From contig NZ_JBHFNQ010000121.1 in the NCBI RefSeq assembly GCF_041929345.1, forward strand, positions 1 to 64,000: a stretch of 64,000 nt of DNA. Reading direction: 5' to 3'. The notes beneath the pieces were generated by a model, which did not search any database, had not been told where the DNA came from, and was given only the letters and a program-made list of their open reading frames with translations. The stretch's first letter is position 1. The number at the start of each line of letters is the position of its first letter. The DNA is from Floridanema aerugineum. Its GTDB lineage: Bacteria; Cyanobacteriota; Cyanobacteriia; Cyanobacteriales; Aerosakkonemataceae. The position numbers and the translations under genes were made by a program. Shown here piece by piece: positions 7,295-15,073 of this stretch.

Positions 7295-9007
7295 ATAGAA
7301 ACGATTTACGGAAACCTTCAGGGTCTAAAATCTAGTCAACTTAAGCAGCTAGAACGACTGTATCACCAACGTCTTCCGGGCGATCGCATCACCACGCCAG
7401 AATTCGCCCAGCGTTTAGGTGCCATTAGTGCGGAAATTAACCAACCAGTGTGCGCCTATATCAACCGTCGGGGACAAGTAATTCGCGTCGGAGTGGGAAC
7501 ACCCAGACAAACGCAAATTCCGCCCTTGGAACTACCCCGCTATGGTGCAGAACGACTCAGTGGTATACGTTGCATCGCCACGCAACAAAAAACCCATCCA
7601 CCCAGCGAAGCAGACTTGACAGCAATGGCAATTCAACGCTTAGATGTTTTAGTCAGCCTCACCTTTACCGAAGAAGGTTTTGAACGCCGAGGCGGTGGTG
7701 CAACTGGGTATGTCAAAGAAACCTATTTAGCGCATCTCGTCCCCAATACGGCAGAAAAGTCAGAACTCAACGGACAAGCTGCTTGGACAGTTTCTTTACC
7801 CATGAGTTTAGACCTATTAAGCAAACAAGACTTATTGGAATTAGTCGAAAACTTAGAAGCAGAATTCCAAAGAGAATTTGTTGGTCAACAGGTAGACTTA
7901 GATCACGATCGCGTTTTAATCGTAGGTTTGCAAACAGATAACCTGAAGCCACAGGAATTTCAAAATATCCTCGATGAATTAGCCAGGTTAGTCAATACTG
8001 CTGGTGGAGAAGTTTTGCAAACTATCAAGCAGAAGCGTTCCCGTTTGCATCCCCAAACCGTTGTCGGTGAAGGTAAAGTGCAAGAAATTGCCCTGAGTGC
8101 CCAAACATTAGGAGCAAACTTAATTGTATTCGATCGCGACCTCTCACCCGGACAAGTTCGCAACCTAGAAACCCAAATTGGCGTGCGCGTAGTCGATCGC
8201 ACCGAAGTAATATTAGATATCTTCGCCCAAAGAGCCCAATCTGGAGCCGGGAAATTACAAGTAGAACTCGCCCAATTAGAATATATGTTGCCTCGACTCA
8301 CAGGTAGAGGACAAGCAATGTCTCGCTTGGGTGGTGGTATTGGAACTCGTGGTCCCGGTGAAACAAAATTAGAAACCGAACGTCGGGCTATTCAACGTCG
8401 CATCGCCCGCCTACAACAGGAAGTTAACCAATTACAAGCGCACAGAACAAGACTACGGCAAAACCGTCAGCATAAAGAAGTTCCCTCAGTAGCTTTAGTT
8501 GGTTACACCAATGCAGGCAAATCTACCTTGTTGAATACACTGACTAACGCCCAAGTTTACACTGCTGACCAACTGTTCGCCACCTTAGATCCTACTACCC
8601 GACGCTTGATGATTCCCAATGCTGACACTGGGGAACAAATGGCGATCGTCCTCACCGATACAGTAGGATTTATTCACGAACTACCCCCAGCTTTGATGGA
8701 TGCTTTCCGCGCCACCTTGGAAGAAGTCACCGAAGCAGACGCTTTACTGCATTTAGTAGACCTTTCCCATCCCGCGTGGCAAAGTCAGATTCGTTCCGTA
8801 ATGGCTATTTTATCCGAAATGCCCATTACTCCGGGCCCTGCGTTAATAGCTTTTAACAAAATTGACCAAGTAGACAGCGACACCCTCGCCTTAGCGCAAG
8901 AAGAGTTTCCGCAAGCAGTGTTTATTTCCGCAAGCGATCGTCTAGGATTAGAAACACTGCGTCAGCGACTTGCTCTATTAGTTAATTATGCTCTTGTGCA
9001 TCATTAA
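7295..9007 (+). CDS. hflX: Ribosome-associated GTPase HflX, probable non-AUG start
   Basis: HflX is a GTPase that binds the large ribosomal subunit and splits stalled ribosomes. The TRAFAC G domain is plain: P-loop GYTNAGKST at about 403-411, DTVGF (G3), and FNKID (G4). The N-terminal domain carries the HflX-type GPGETKLETERR segment. The frame is open from an upstream TAA (7283) and reads IETIYGNLQGLKSSQLKQ from 7295, which looks like the conserved cyanobacterial N-terminus. The first codon is ATA rather than ATG, and no ATG, GTG or TTG occurs until GTG 7448. Either ATA initiates (a ribosome-binding site fits) or the protein is shorter. From 7295 it has 570 residues. Confidence 0.9.
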   Translation: METIYGNLQGLKSSQLKQLERLYHQRLPGDRITTPEFAQRLGAISAEINQPVCAYINRRGQVIRVGVGTPRQTQIPPLELPRYGAERLSGIRCIATQQKTHPPSEADLTAMAIQRLDVLVSLTFTEEGFERRGGGATGYVKETYLAHLVPNTAEKSELNGQAAWTVSLPMSLDLLSKQDLLELVENLEAEFQREFVGQQVDLDHDRVLIVGLQTDNLKPQEFQNILDELARLVNTAGGEVLQTIKQKRSRLHPQTVVGEGKVQEIALSAQTLGANLIVFDRDLSPGQVRNLETQIGVRVVDRTEVILDIFAQRAQSGAGKLQVELAQLEYMLPRLTGRGQAMSRLGGGIGTRGPGETKLETERRAIQRRIARLQQEVNQLQAHRTRLRQNRQHKEVPSVALVGYTNAGKSTLLNTLTNAQVYTADQLFATLDPTTRRLMIPNADTGEQMAIVLTDTVGFIHELPPALMDAFRATLEEVTEADALLHLVDLSHPAWQSQIRSVMAILSEMPITPGPALIAFNKIDQVDSDTLALAQEEFPQAVFISASDRLGLETLRQRLALLVNYALVHH

Positions 9008-9021
9008 AGGGTACGCTACCC

Positions 9022-9054
9022 AGATCCCCGACTTTTTCAAGAAGTCGGGGATCT
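9022..9054. repeat. 33-bp palindromic repeat, copy 2
   Basis: Near-identical to the copy at 283-315, with a single change in the loop-side arm (GACTTTTTC). It lies 14 bases after the hflX stop and could help end its transcript. Confidence 0.8.
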
Positions 9055-9102
9055 TGATTAGAAACTCAGTAATTTAACTAGTGTATTTTCTAGGTAAGGA
9101 AC

Positions 9103-9132
9103 ACCCCGTTGTGATAGCGGGGTTAATTTTTT
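9103..9132 (+). terminator. hflX: Probable rho-independent terminator after hflX
   Basis: A hairpin with stem ACCCCG/CGGGGT (9103-9108 and 9118-9123) is followed by TTAATTTTTT at 9123-9132. It is about 95 bases after hflX and has no other obvious gene to serve on this strand. Confidence 0.6.
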
Positions 9133-9696
9133 GGCTGGTTTTGATCTAACTAAAAATTGCTATCTTACGCAAACTTACTGAAAGAAAAGTATTTTCCTGA
9201 ACACAGTTAATTAGGAAGGTTTTACGTACTATTACTAGAAGTTTTTCAGCTTTTATTTTCGGGATTGACGATCGCATTTCTTCAGACAACCAATCTCGTA
9301 AAATCAACCGTGTAATCACCGATCATTTAAAATTTTACCAAAAATTTATTTAGTAAAATTCTAATTTTAGATTCAGCAAAATTTCTGAGACAGTTGTCAC
9401 TATTAAGGACAAAAATTGTCCAGCCTAGAATTAATTAGTGAGTATGTATGAAGATATCAAGAAGATCGTTAATTACTGTGGACAAAGCTTTTGTGAGTTG
9501 ATTACATTGGATTTGAAATACAGTAAACACACCCGTTAACTGTTAAACAAACCCTAAACTAAGTTTTTTCTTTAAGTCTTTGGTTAGGGTAAACCCCAAC
9601 TAATTACAAAAACTCATCCCGGTCATCAGGCGATCGCATCTCCCACAGAAATTAGTCTCGTAATCAAACTGTCGTAAATTCCAGTTATTTAGTTAA
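9133..9696. other. Long intergenic region upstream of the PEP-CTERM gene
   Basis: No gene is visible in these 564 bases. A GACAGTTGTCAC motif near 9390 recurs at about 16663 and may be an operator. The region is AT-rich and likely holds the promoter of the gene at 9697. A HIP1-like GCGATCGC lies near 9630. Confidence 0.5.
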
Positions 9697-10500
9697 ATGA
9701 AAATGTTGAAACACTTCCCAAAATTAGTTCTCGGTCTGTCTGCACTAGCAACAGTTGAAATCCTATCCCTCGCTATTGCCCCGATCGCTTCCGCTTTTAC
9801 CATTAGTGGTAATAATATTGATGGTCTGACCAACACCGATATTGGCAAGGCTTTCGAGATTGACTTTAATGGTAGTGTCAATGAAACAGGTGTCTCAGGA
9901 CTAACTTCCAGCGCCATCTTCACATTTCAAGGGTTTTCACGCTCTGGCAGCGATACTAACGCCCTGTTCGATATCATTCTCAAAAACACCTCTAGTGGGG
10001 GTATCCTTTCTAGAGTGTCTGCGATCGGGTTTAATACTGACAAGACTGAACTGAGCGGCAGCACTTCTGCACTTGCTCCAAGCAACACGGCGCTTTTTAG
10101 CGGTGCTAATGTAAATGGCTCCTTCCCGAACGGGTTTGGTAATATTGATATCTGCTTTACCAACGGTAACACCTGTCAAGGTGGGCAAAATGGCGGTGTA
10201 AGTAACTCCACGTCTCTACCTGGTGTTTACCAACAAGGTAGTTTCACAGCTAGTGTTGCTTTGCAAGGTTCAGTTAATAGTATTGCTATGAGTAACTTTG
10301 GTGTTCGCTACCAAAGTATTAGTGGCAATGGCTTTAACGGTGCAAGCGGCACTGGTAGAGCCACAACTGTTCGCGTGTATAATCCCAATCCGACTCCCGA
10401 AACGAGAAGGGTTCCTGAACCGGGCACAACACTTGCTTTGGGTGCAGTTGCTCTCAGTGCGCTCAAACTACGCAAACGCAACAGCGTAGCTCAAGCATAA
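9697..10500 (+). CDS. Secreted PEP-CTERM protein
   Basis: This 267-residue protein has a signal peptide (MKMLKHFPKLVLGLSALATV, with a cleavage-like ASA near residue 33). The C-terminal sorting signal at about 240-263 is VPEPGTTLALGAVALSALKL followed by RKR. Such signals are cut and anchored by exosortase, and the product is exported to the surface or an extracellular matrix. The body is Ser/Gly/Asn-rich with beta-sheet character and a single ICFTNGNTC loop with two cysteines. It resembles the cistern family of PEP-CTERM proteins; that family call is moderate. No exosortase is in the window. A terminator follows at 10584. Confidence 0.9.
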   Translation: MKMLKHFPKLVLGLSALATVEILSLAIAPIASAFTISGNNIDGLTNTDIGKAFEIDFNGSVNETGVSGLTSSAIFTFQGFSRSGSDTNALFDIILKNTSSGGILSRVSAIGFNTDKTELSGSTSALAPSNTALFSGANVNGSFPNGFGNIDICFTNGNTCQGGQNGGVSNSTSLPGVYQQGSFTASVALQGSVNSIAMSNFGVRYQSISGNGFNGASGTGRATTVRVYNPNPTPETRRVPEPGTTLALGAVALSALKLRKRNSVAQA

Positions 10501-10583
10501 TTAATTTTCAAATGGCTGCCATTTGAGAGTTTGACTAAGAGAGACTAATTAGTTTTTGGGTTTCTGGTTGAAGTGGGGCAAGA

Positions 10584-10630
10584 TCAAGATTAGGACTAGA
10601 GAACTACTTTTAATCTTGGTCTTTTTTATT
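10584..10630 (+). terminator. Rho-independent terminator of the PEP-CTERM gene
   Basis: The stem CAAGATTA/TAATCTTG (10585-10592 and 10611-10618) closes an 18-base loop and is followed by the T-rich run TCTTTTTTATTTT. It lies 84 bases after the stop codon at 10500. Confidence 0.7.
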
Positions 10631-10775
10631 TTGACGCTTTCTGGCTAACGTCGGGAAAACAAACAATAGCATCAACTGCAAGTTGATTAAAAAAGCTTCT
10701 CACCAAGTAACGTGCGCGGAAGCCCCTGGCTTTAGACTGTATGGAGGAAGCGCACGCCTGCGGTTTTAACCGCAG

Positions 10776-11207
10776 TCAAGTCCCAGGCTTCCATTTTTGG
10801 TTCTCAATATATTTCTTAACCACATCCAATGGCGCACCGCCAACAGTAGCCACAAAATAAGAATTAGTCCACAAGGTAGGTAATCTACTTTTGAGCCAGG
10901 GAAACTCTTGTCTCAAATAACGAGATGACCTACCTTTGATGATTTTAATAACTTGTTGAACACCAAATTGCGGGTCAATGCTAATCAATAAATGAACATG
11001 ATCTGGCATAATCTCAAGCTCAATAATCTCGCACTTCTTCTCTTGAGCTACTTGTTGAATGATTTCTCTAAGTCTAGTATCAACACCATTGACTAGTACT
11101 TTGCGCCGATACTTAGGACACCAGACAATGTGATATTGACAAGCATATAAGATATTGTTATTTGATTTAAACTGATTGGGCATTGCTAATATACGCTCGG
11201 TTTCCAT
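10776..11207 (-). CDS. tnpA: IS200/IS605 TnpA, HUH single-strand DNA transposase
   Basis: TnpA cuts and joins the single-stranded ends of the element during replication. The 143-residue length is normal for the family. The HUH metal-binding motif is His70-Val-His72 in MPDHVHLLIS. The nucleophilic tyrosine is Tyr133 in VVKKYIENQ. The N-terminal HIVWCPKYRRKVL is the family signature. An ATG eight codons in (11183) may be the true start. It diverges from tnpB, and the shared intergenic gap holds both promoters. All key residues are present, so it looks functional. Confidence 0.95.
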   Translation of the reverse strand: METERILAMPNQFKSNNNILYACQYHIVWCPKYRRKVLVNGVDTRLREIIQQVAQEKKCEIIELEIMPDHVHLLISIDPQFGVQQVIKIIKGRSSRYLRQEFPWLKSRLPTLWTNSYFVATVGGAPLDVVKKYIENQKWKPGT

Positions 11208-11238
11208 ATAATAGTGGCATCAGTTAATTAGTAAGTCA

Positions 11239-12783
11239 ATGCCTCGCCAAAATCGCAGCAAAACCCCATCATTTATTGTTGAGATGCCCCTGGTGGTATC
11301 CAACAAAGATGCTGGGGTTTTGTCATCTAGATTTGAAGCGGGTAGGCAACTTTATAATGCCTGCTTAGGTGAGGCAATGCGCCGACAAAAACTAGTTAAG
11401 CAATCGAAGAAATACCAAGAAGCAAGAGCGTTCAAAAAGGGTAAGGCAAGAACAGTAGCTTTTAAAGAAGTAAATCAAGCTTACGGCTATAGCGAATACG
11501 ATCTGCATTCTTATTGCACAACTATTCGCAATTCTTGGATTGGGGAACATATCGACTCAAACACGGCACAGAAATTAGCGACTCGCGCTTTTAATGCGAG
11601 TGAGAAGGTGGCTTTTGGTCAAGCTAAGAAAGTTCGATTTAAAGGTAAAAACCAGATTGATTCATTGGAAGGTAAAACAAATAAAACTGGGATTAGATGG
11701 ATTAACGAGACTTTAGTTTGGGGTAATCTTCAACTAAAGCCACATCTAACAACCTACGATCCAGTGGTAACTCATGGGCGGCATAGCCGAGTTAAATATG
11801 TCAGATTAGTGCGTCGTCGGATTAATGGTAAAACTTTCTACTACGCTCAATTGGTTTGTGAAGGTAAGCCTTTCCAAAAGCCCAAAAATCGAATTGGTCA
11901 AGGTGTTGTTGGGTTAGATATTGGGCCATCTACTATTGCTATTGTTAGCGATGAATTTGGGAAACTAACATTATTTGCATCAGAATTAAAGTTGGCTTCA
12001 AATAAGATTCGTCAGCTACAAAGAAAAATGGAACGGTCTAGAAGGGCGAATAACCCAAAAAACTACAATCCTGACTTGGTTAACAAAAGGGGGCAGAAGA
12101 AGAAAGGGACAATTAAGAAAAGTCGTCATTCTTGGAATAATTCCCGTAGTTATCAGAAAGTTAGGACAGCTAAAGCTAATCTTGAAAGGAAGTTAGCTGC
12201 CCACAGAAAGTCTTTGCATGGGAAGTTGGTTAACGAGATTTTGAGTCTTGGTGATAATATCAAGCTAGAAAAGCTTTCCTACAAATCATTTCAAAAGAAT
12301 TATGGAAAATCTGTAGTCAAACGTGCGCCAGGGGAATTTGTTTTGCATTTAAAGCGTAAGGCTGAAAGTGCTGACGTTAATGTGATGGAATTCTCCACTA
12401 AAACAACTAAATTGTCGCAAACTTGTCATCAATGCGAAAGTGTAAAAAAGAAAAATCTCTCTGACAGAATCCATCAATGTGATTGTGGAATCTATTGTCA
12501 AAGAGATTTGTATTCGGCTTTTCTTGCCAAATTTGTTGATGAAAAAGAACTGCTTCAAGCGAATCAAGCGCGAGATGCTTGGTTAGGTTCGGAACCGATC
12601 CTGTATGCGGCTTGGAGACAGGCGACCCAAACTAACTTGCGATTAGGAGGACGAGTTCCTTCTTCCTTTGGGAAATTCCCGGAGTCAGAGCGAGTCGCAG
12701 CAAAAGTTCTCAATGTCGATGCTCGCGTACTTGGATGTTGTACCAATTCGGGAGAGCCAAGTAGAGGCATCAAAACATTTTGA
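11239..12783 (+). CDS. tnpB: TnpB, RNA-guided DNA nuclease of IS605 element
   Basis: TnpB is the IS605-encoded ancestor of Cas12 that cuts target DNA guided by an element-encoded RNA. At 514 residues it is longer than the roughly 400-residue typical form. RuvC catalytic residues are Asp227 (GLDIGP), Glu344 (IKLEKLSY) and Asp423 (CQRDLYSAF). The zinc-finger cysteines are Cys396, Cys399, Cys414 and Cys416. About 80 residues follow the last catalytic Asp (PILYAAWRQATQTNLRLGG and onward), which is unusual; that region probably overlaps the guide RNA template. All catalytic residues are intact. Confidence 0.93.
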   Translation: MPRQNRSKTPSFIVEMPLVVSNKDAGVLSSRFEAGRQLYNACLGEAMRRQKLVKQSKKYQEARAFKKGKARTVAFKEVNQAYGYSEYDLHSYCTTIRNSWIGEHIDSNTAQKLATRAFNASEKVAFGQAKKVRFKGKNQIDSLEGKTNKTGIRWINETLVWGNLQLKPHLTTYDPVVTHGRHSRVKYVRLVRRRINGKTFYYAQLVCEGKPFQKPKNRIGQGVVGLDIGPSTIAIVSDEFGKLTLFASELKLASNKIRQLQRKMERSRRANNPKNYNPDLVNKRGQKKKGTIKKSRHSWNNSRSYQKVRTAKANLERKLAAHRKSLHGKLVNEILSLGDNIKLEKLSYKSFQKNYGKSVVKRAPGEFVLHLKRKAESADVNVMEFSTKTTKLSQTCHQCESVKKKNLSDRIHQCDCGIYCQRDLYSAFLAKFVDEKELLQANQARDAWLGSEPILYAAWRQATQTNLRLGGRVPSSFGKFPESERVAAKVLNVDARVLGCCTNSGEPSRGIKTF

Positions 12784-12816
12784 ACCCCCCGCTTTCTAAG
12801 CGTGGGGTGGCTTCAG
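12640..12816 (+). ncRNA. Putative omega (guide) RNA of TnpB
   Basis: In IS605 elements the guide RNA spans the 3' end of tnpB and the right end, with the guide itself read from flanking DNA. Here 12785-12810 forms a hairpin (CCCCCCGCTT and AAGCGTGGGG), and the preceding GC-richer 3' part of tnpB could form the scaffold. Limits are inferred by analogy and not mapped. Confidence 0.4.
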
Positions 12817-12901
12817 CAGATAACATTGTGAGGAGCTTTTTAGTGAGGACTAATGCTCGTTAGACTAGGATAGTAATATTGCTTAACATTTTAAGGATGT
12901 T

Positions 12902-13159
12902 ATGGCCGCTAACGTAGAAATTTACACTTGGAGTACTTGCCCCTTCTGCATCCGTGCTAAAGCTTTGCTGGACAAAAAGGGAGTTGAGTTTACTGAATAC
13001 TGCATCGATGGAGATGAAGCAGCACGGGGGAAAATGGCTCAACGTGCTAACGGACGACGCTCTTTACCGCAAATTTTCATTAATGACCAGCATATCGGCG
13101 GTTGTGATGACCTTCATGCCTTAGATAGAACAGGTAAACTCGACCCACTCCTGGTATAG
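12902..13159 (+). CDS. grxC: Glutaredoxin 3 (GrxC-type)
   Basis: Glutaredoxin reduces disulfides and glutathione-mixed disulfides using glutathione. This 85-residue protein has the dithiol active site Cys13-Pro-Phe-Cys16, a thioredoxin-like fold and the glutathione-binding stretches SLPQIFI and GGCDDLHAL. ATG 12902 is preceded by AAGGATG-like purines. It lies only 73 bases from gshB on the same strand, so supply and use of glutathione may be co-expressed, although a heptanucleotide repeat sits between them. Confidence 0.95.
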   Translation: MAANVEIYTWSTCPFCIRAKALLDKKGVEFTEYCIDGDEAARGKMAQRANGRRSLPQIFINDQHIGGCDDLHALDRTGKLDPLLV

Positions 13160-13185
13160 TCTTTAATCGTTGGTCTTTGGTTAGA

Positions 13186-13220
13186 AATGACCAATGACCA
13201 ATGACCAATGACCAATGACT
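13186..13220. repeat. Heptanucleotide tandem repeat (STRR type)
   Basis: Five copies of AATGACC (the last AATGACT) lie in the grxC-gshB gap, a class of short tandem repeat well known in filamentous cyanobacteria. Related runs are at about 21800-21815, 61070-61097 and inside mutS (49870-49905). Confidence 0.9.
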
Positions 13221-13232
13221 AATAACAAAACA

Positions 13233-14201
13233 ATGAAATTTGCTTTTATCATTGACCCAATTCAAAAGTTAGACCCTGGTCACGATACCAGCGTAGCGTT
13301 TATGGAAGCGGCTCAACAATTGGGTCATGAGGTTTGGATTACCCAAGCGGAAAGTTTAAGCGTGGTTAATGGTCAAGCTTGGGCTCTTTTACAAAGGGTG
13401 CAACTGACTCCAGTACAATTAGTAGACGGACGTTGGTTAATTACTCTGCCTTGGTTTGAATTAGGAGAAACTGTTTTTCAAGTTTTAGAAAGTATGGATG
13501 CTGTTTTTATGCGAACAGATCCACCAGTGACGATTCCTTATCTTTATGCTACTTATATTCTTGATTACATTAACCCTGAAAAAACGCTAGTAATTAATTC
13601 TCCCAGAGGCATTAGAGCCGCTAATGAAAAAATGTATGCGCTTCAGTTTACTGAGGCAATACCGGAAACCATTGTTACTCCAGATAAATTGGTAATTCGG
13701 GAATTTGTGGACAAAAAAGGAGCGGCAGTTCTTAAACCTTTGGGGGGTAAGGCGGGAGAAGGGATTTTATTTTTGGAAGGGGGCGATCGCAATTTCAATT
13801 CTTTAATAGAACTCAGCACTTTGCAAGGTCGAATTCCAGTAATGGTGCAAGAATATTTACCCGCTGCTAAGGAAGGAGATAAACGCATTATCTTACTTAA
13901 TGGTGAACCAATTGGCGCTGTAAATCGCGTTCCTACTGGTAAGGAATTTCGCGGTAATATGGCTGTGGGTGGTCAAGCTGTGGCGACGGAAATTAGCGAT
14001 CGCGAACTCCAAATTTGCGCCCAAGTCGCTCCCGTGTTAAAACAAGATGGTTTGATTTTTGTTGGTCTTGATGTGATTGGTGGCTACCTGACAGAAGTAA
14101 ATGTTACTAGTCCTACAGGTGTCCGAGAAATCGATCGCTTAAGCGGTACTCAACTCGGTTATCAAGTGATTCAATGGATAGAGCAACACTCAAAAAAGTA
14201 A
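13233..14201 (+). CDS. gshB: Glutathione synthetase
   Basis: GshB joins glycine to gamma-glutamylcysteine with ATP to make glutathione. The 322-residue ATP-grasp protein starts MKFAFIIDPIQKLDPGHDTS, typical for the family. Later motifs include MRTDPPV, LKPLGGKAGEGI (ATP-grasp loop), and YLTEVNVTSPTGVREIDR at the C-terminus. I chose ATG 13233. An upstream ATG at 13215 falls in the heptamer repeat and would add six residues coded by repeat DNA. It forms a likely operon with grxC. Confidence 0.95.
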   Translation: MKFAFIIDPIQKLDPGHDTSVAFMEAAQQLGHEVWITQAESLSVVNGQAWALLQRVQLTPVQLVDGRWLITLPWFELGETVFQVLESMDAVFMRTDPPVTIPYLYATYILDYINPEKTLVINSPRGIRAANEKMYALQFTEAIPETIVTPDKLVIREFVDKKGAAVLKPLGGKAGEGILFLEGGDRNFNSLIELSTLQGRIPVMVQEYLPAAKEGDKRIILLNGEPIGAVNRVPTGKEFRGNMAVGGQAVATEISDRELQICAQVAPVLKQDGLIFVGLDVIGGYLTEVNVTSPTGVREIDRLSGTQLGYQVIQWIEQHSKK

Positions 14202-14262
14202 TGCTAAATTTGGCTTAACTAAATGAGATAACTGCTGAGTTAGTTCTCTGGAATAATCAGCC

Positions 14263-14730
14263 ATGACACAAAATAACGAGACTCAAGAGATTCGCAAGTG
14301 GGGAATGTGGGCACATCTCTCTTCCCTTATTTGGATACCTTTCATATTTATTGGCTTTACTTTACCTGTTCTCAATATTATTGGGCCATTAACTATTTGG
14401 TGGTTCAAAAGAAGCGACGATTCTTTTATTGATGAACAGGCAAAAGAGTCACTAAACTTTCAGCTTTGTTTTACAATCTACAACTTTATAATGGCGCTAA
14501 TTTTATTAGTTCCAAGTATAATCATAGGCTTAACTAGAATTGCTGCCATTGGGAGAAGTGGAACCGAACAAGATGGTGATATTCTTTTTGGTTTAAAATT
14601 AGGTACGTTGAGTTTTTCTCTAACCATACTTCTGGCTATTTCTCAATTGATTTTAGTAATCAATGCCTCTCGTAAAGCCAAAAATGGTGAATTCTACCTC
14701 TATCCTTTTACTATTCGTTTTTTGAGATAA
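14263..14730 (+). CDS. DUF4870 family membrane protein
   Basis: The 155-residue protein has the DUF4870 pattern: an N-terminal soluble helix (WGMWAHLSSLIWIPFIF), then about four hydrophobic segments (about 18-48, 68-90, 112-134), and an internal DEQAKESLNFQ between segments. The family is of unknown function; some members are linked to stress in plastids. ATG 14263 follows AATCAGCC. The gene's 3' end and downstream bases are repeated in part before the next gene (15050-15080), suggesting a local duplication. Confidence 0.88.
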   Translation: MTQNNETQEIRKWGMWAHLSSLIWIPFIFIGFTLPVLNIIGPLTIWWFKRSDDSFIDEQAKESLNFQLCFTIYNFIMALILLVPSIIIGLTRIAAIGRSGTEQDGDILFGLKLGTLSFSLTILLAISQLILVINASRKAKNGEFYLYPFTIRFLR

Positions 14731-15073
14731 GTTCATGTCTTGAGCATCTACCTAAAAATCACAATTGGGTTTGGCTATTTGTTTGTGGCAATTGTTTTTC
14801 ATTGGCGATCGCTAATTTGATGTGTTTCATGATTTTTGCAGGGATGAGAGGCGCTTTTTTAACCGCAGATGAAAGCAGATAAACGCAGATAAACGCAGAT
14901 GTAGGTGCAGTGTTTATGGTGAGAAGCAGAGATTCCTTTTAACCACAGATATCTACGGATAAACCGCATCTCTAGAAAATTCACAAGTTGGTGTTGCCGT
15001 TGTCGGAACTGCATTTGGAAAATAAGAAATAATGCTAAACTTGGCTTATCTATTCGTTTTTTGAAATAAGTTT
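14731..15073. other. Mosaic of duplicated gene-end fragments and short repeats
   Basis: Three things lie here. Bases 14864-14960 are AACCGCAGAT/AACGCAGAT-type short repeats, a family also seen at about 38480-38520 and 22062-22085. Bases 14966-15025 hold a fragment of the next gene's start. Bases 15031-15073 combine the sequence after gshB (TAATGCTAAAYTTGGCTTA) with the end of the DUF4870 gene (CTATTCGTTTTTTGA). Confidence 0.75.
14966..15025 (+). pseudogene. Remnant of Gfo/Idh/MocA oxidoreductase N-terminus
   Basis: The frame reads S-L-E-N-S-Q-V-G-V-A-V-V-G-T-A-F-G-K-stop, which matches residues 4-22 of the intact gene at 15074 (AQNSKVGVAVVGTGFGEK) with few changes. It has no start and ends in a stop, so it is a decayed partial duplicate. 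The remainder of the gene is absent here. Confidence 0.75.

Larger units (their letters stand above)
10705..12816 (+). mobile_element. IS605-type insertion sequence (IS200/IS605 family)
   Basis: A divergent pair of transposase genes, tnpA (minus) and tnpB (plus), 31 bases apart, is the classic IS605 layout. The left end near 10712-10755 holds a hairpin (GTGCGC and GCGCAC arms) with inner AAGCC/GGCTT pairing. The right end at 12785-12810 holds a CCCCCCGCTT hairpin. HUH elements have no terminal inverted repeats and make no target duplication, so the edges are approximate, judged from the last structured bases. Both reading frames are intact, so the element may still be active. Confidence 0.78.
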
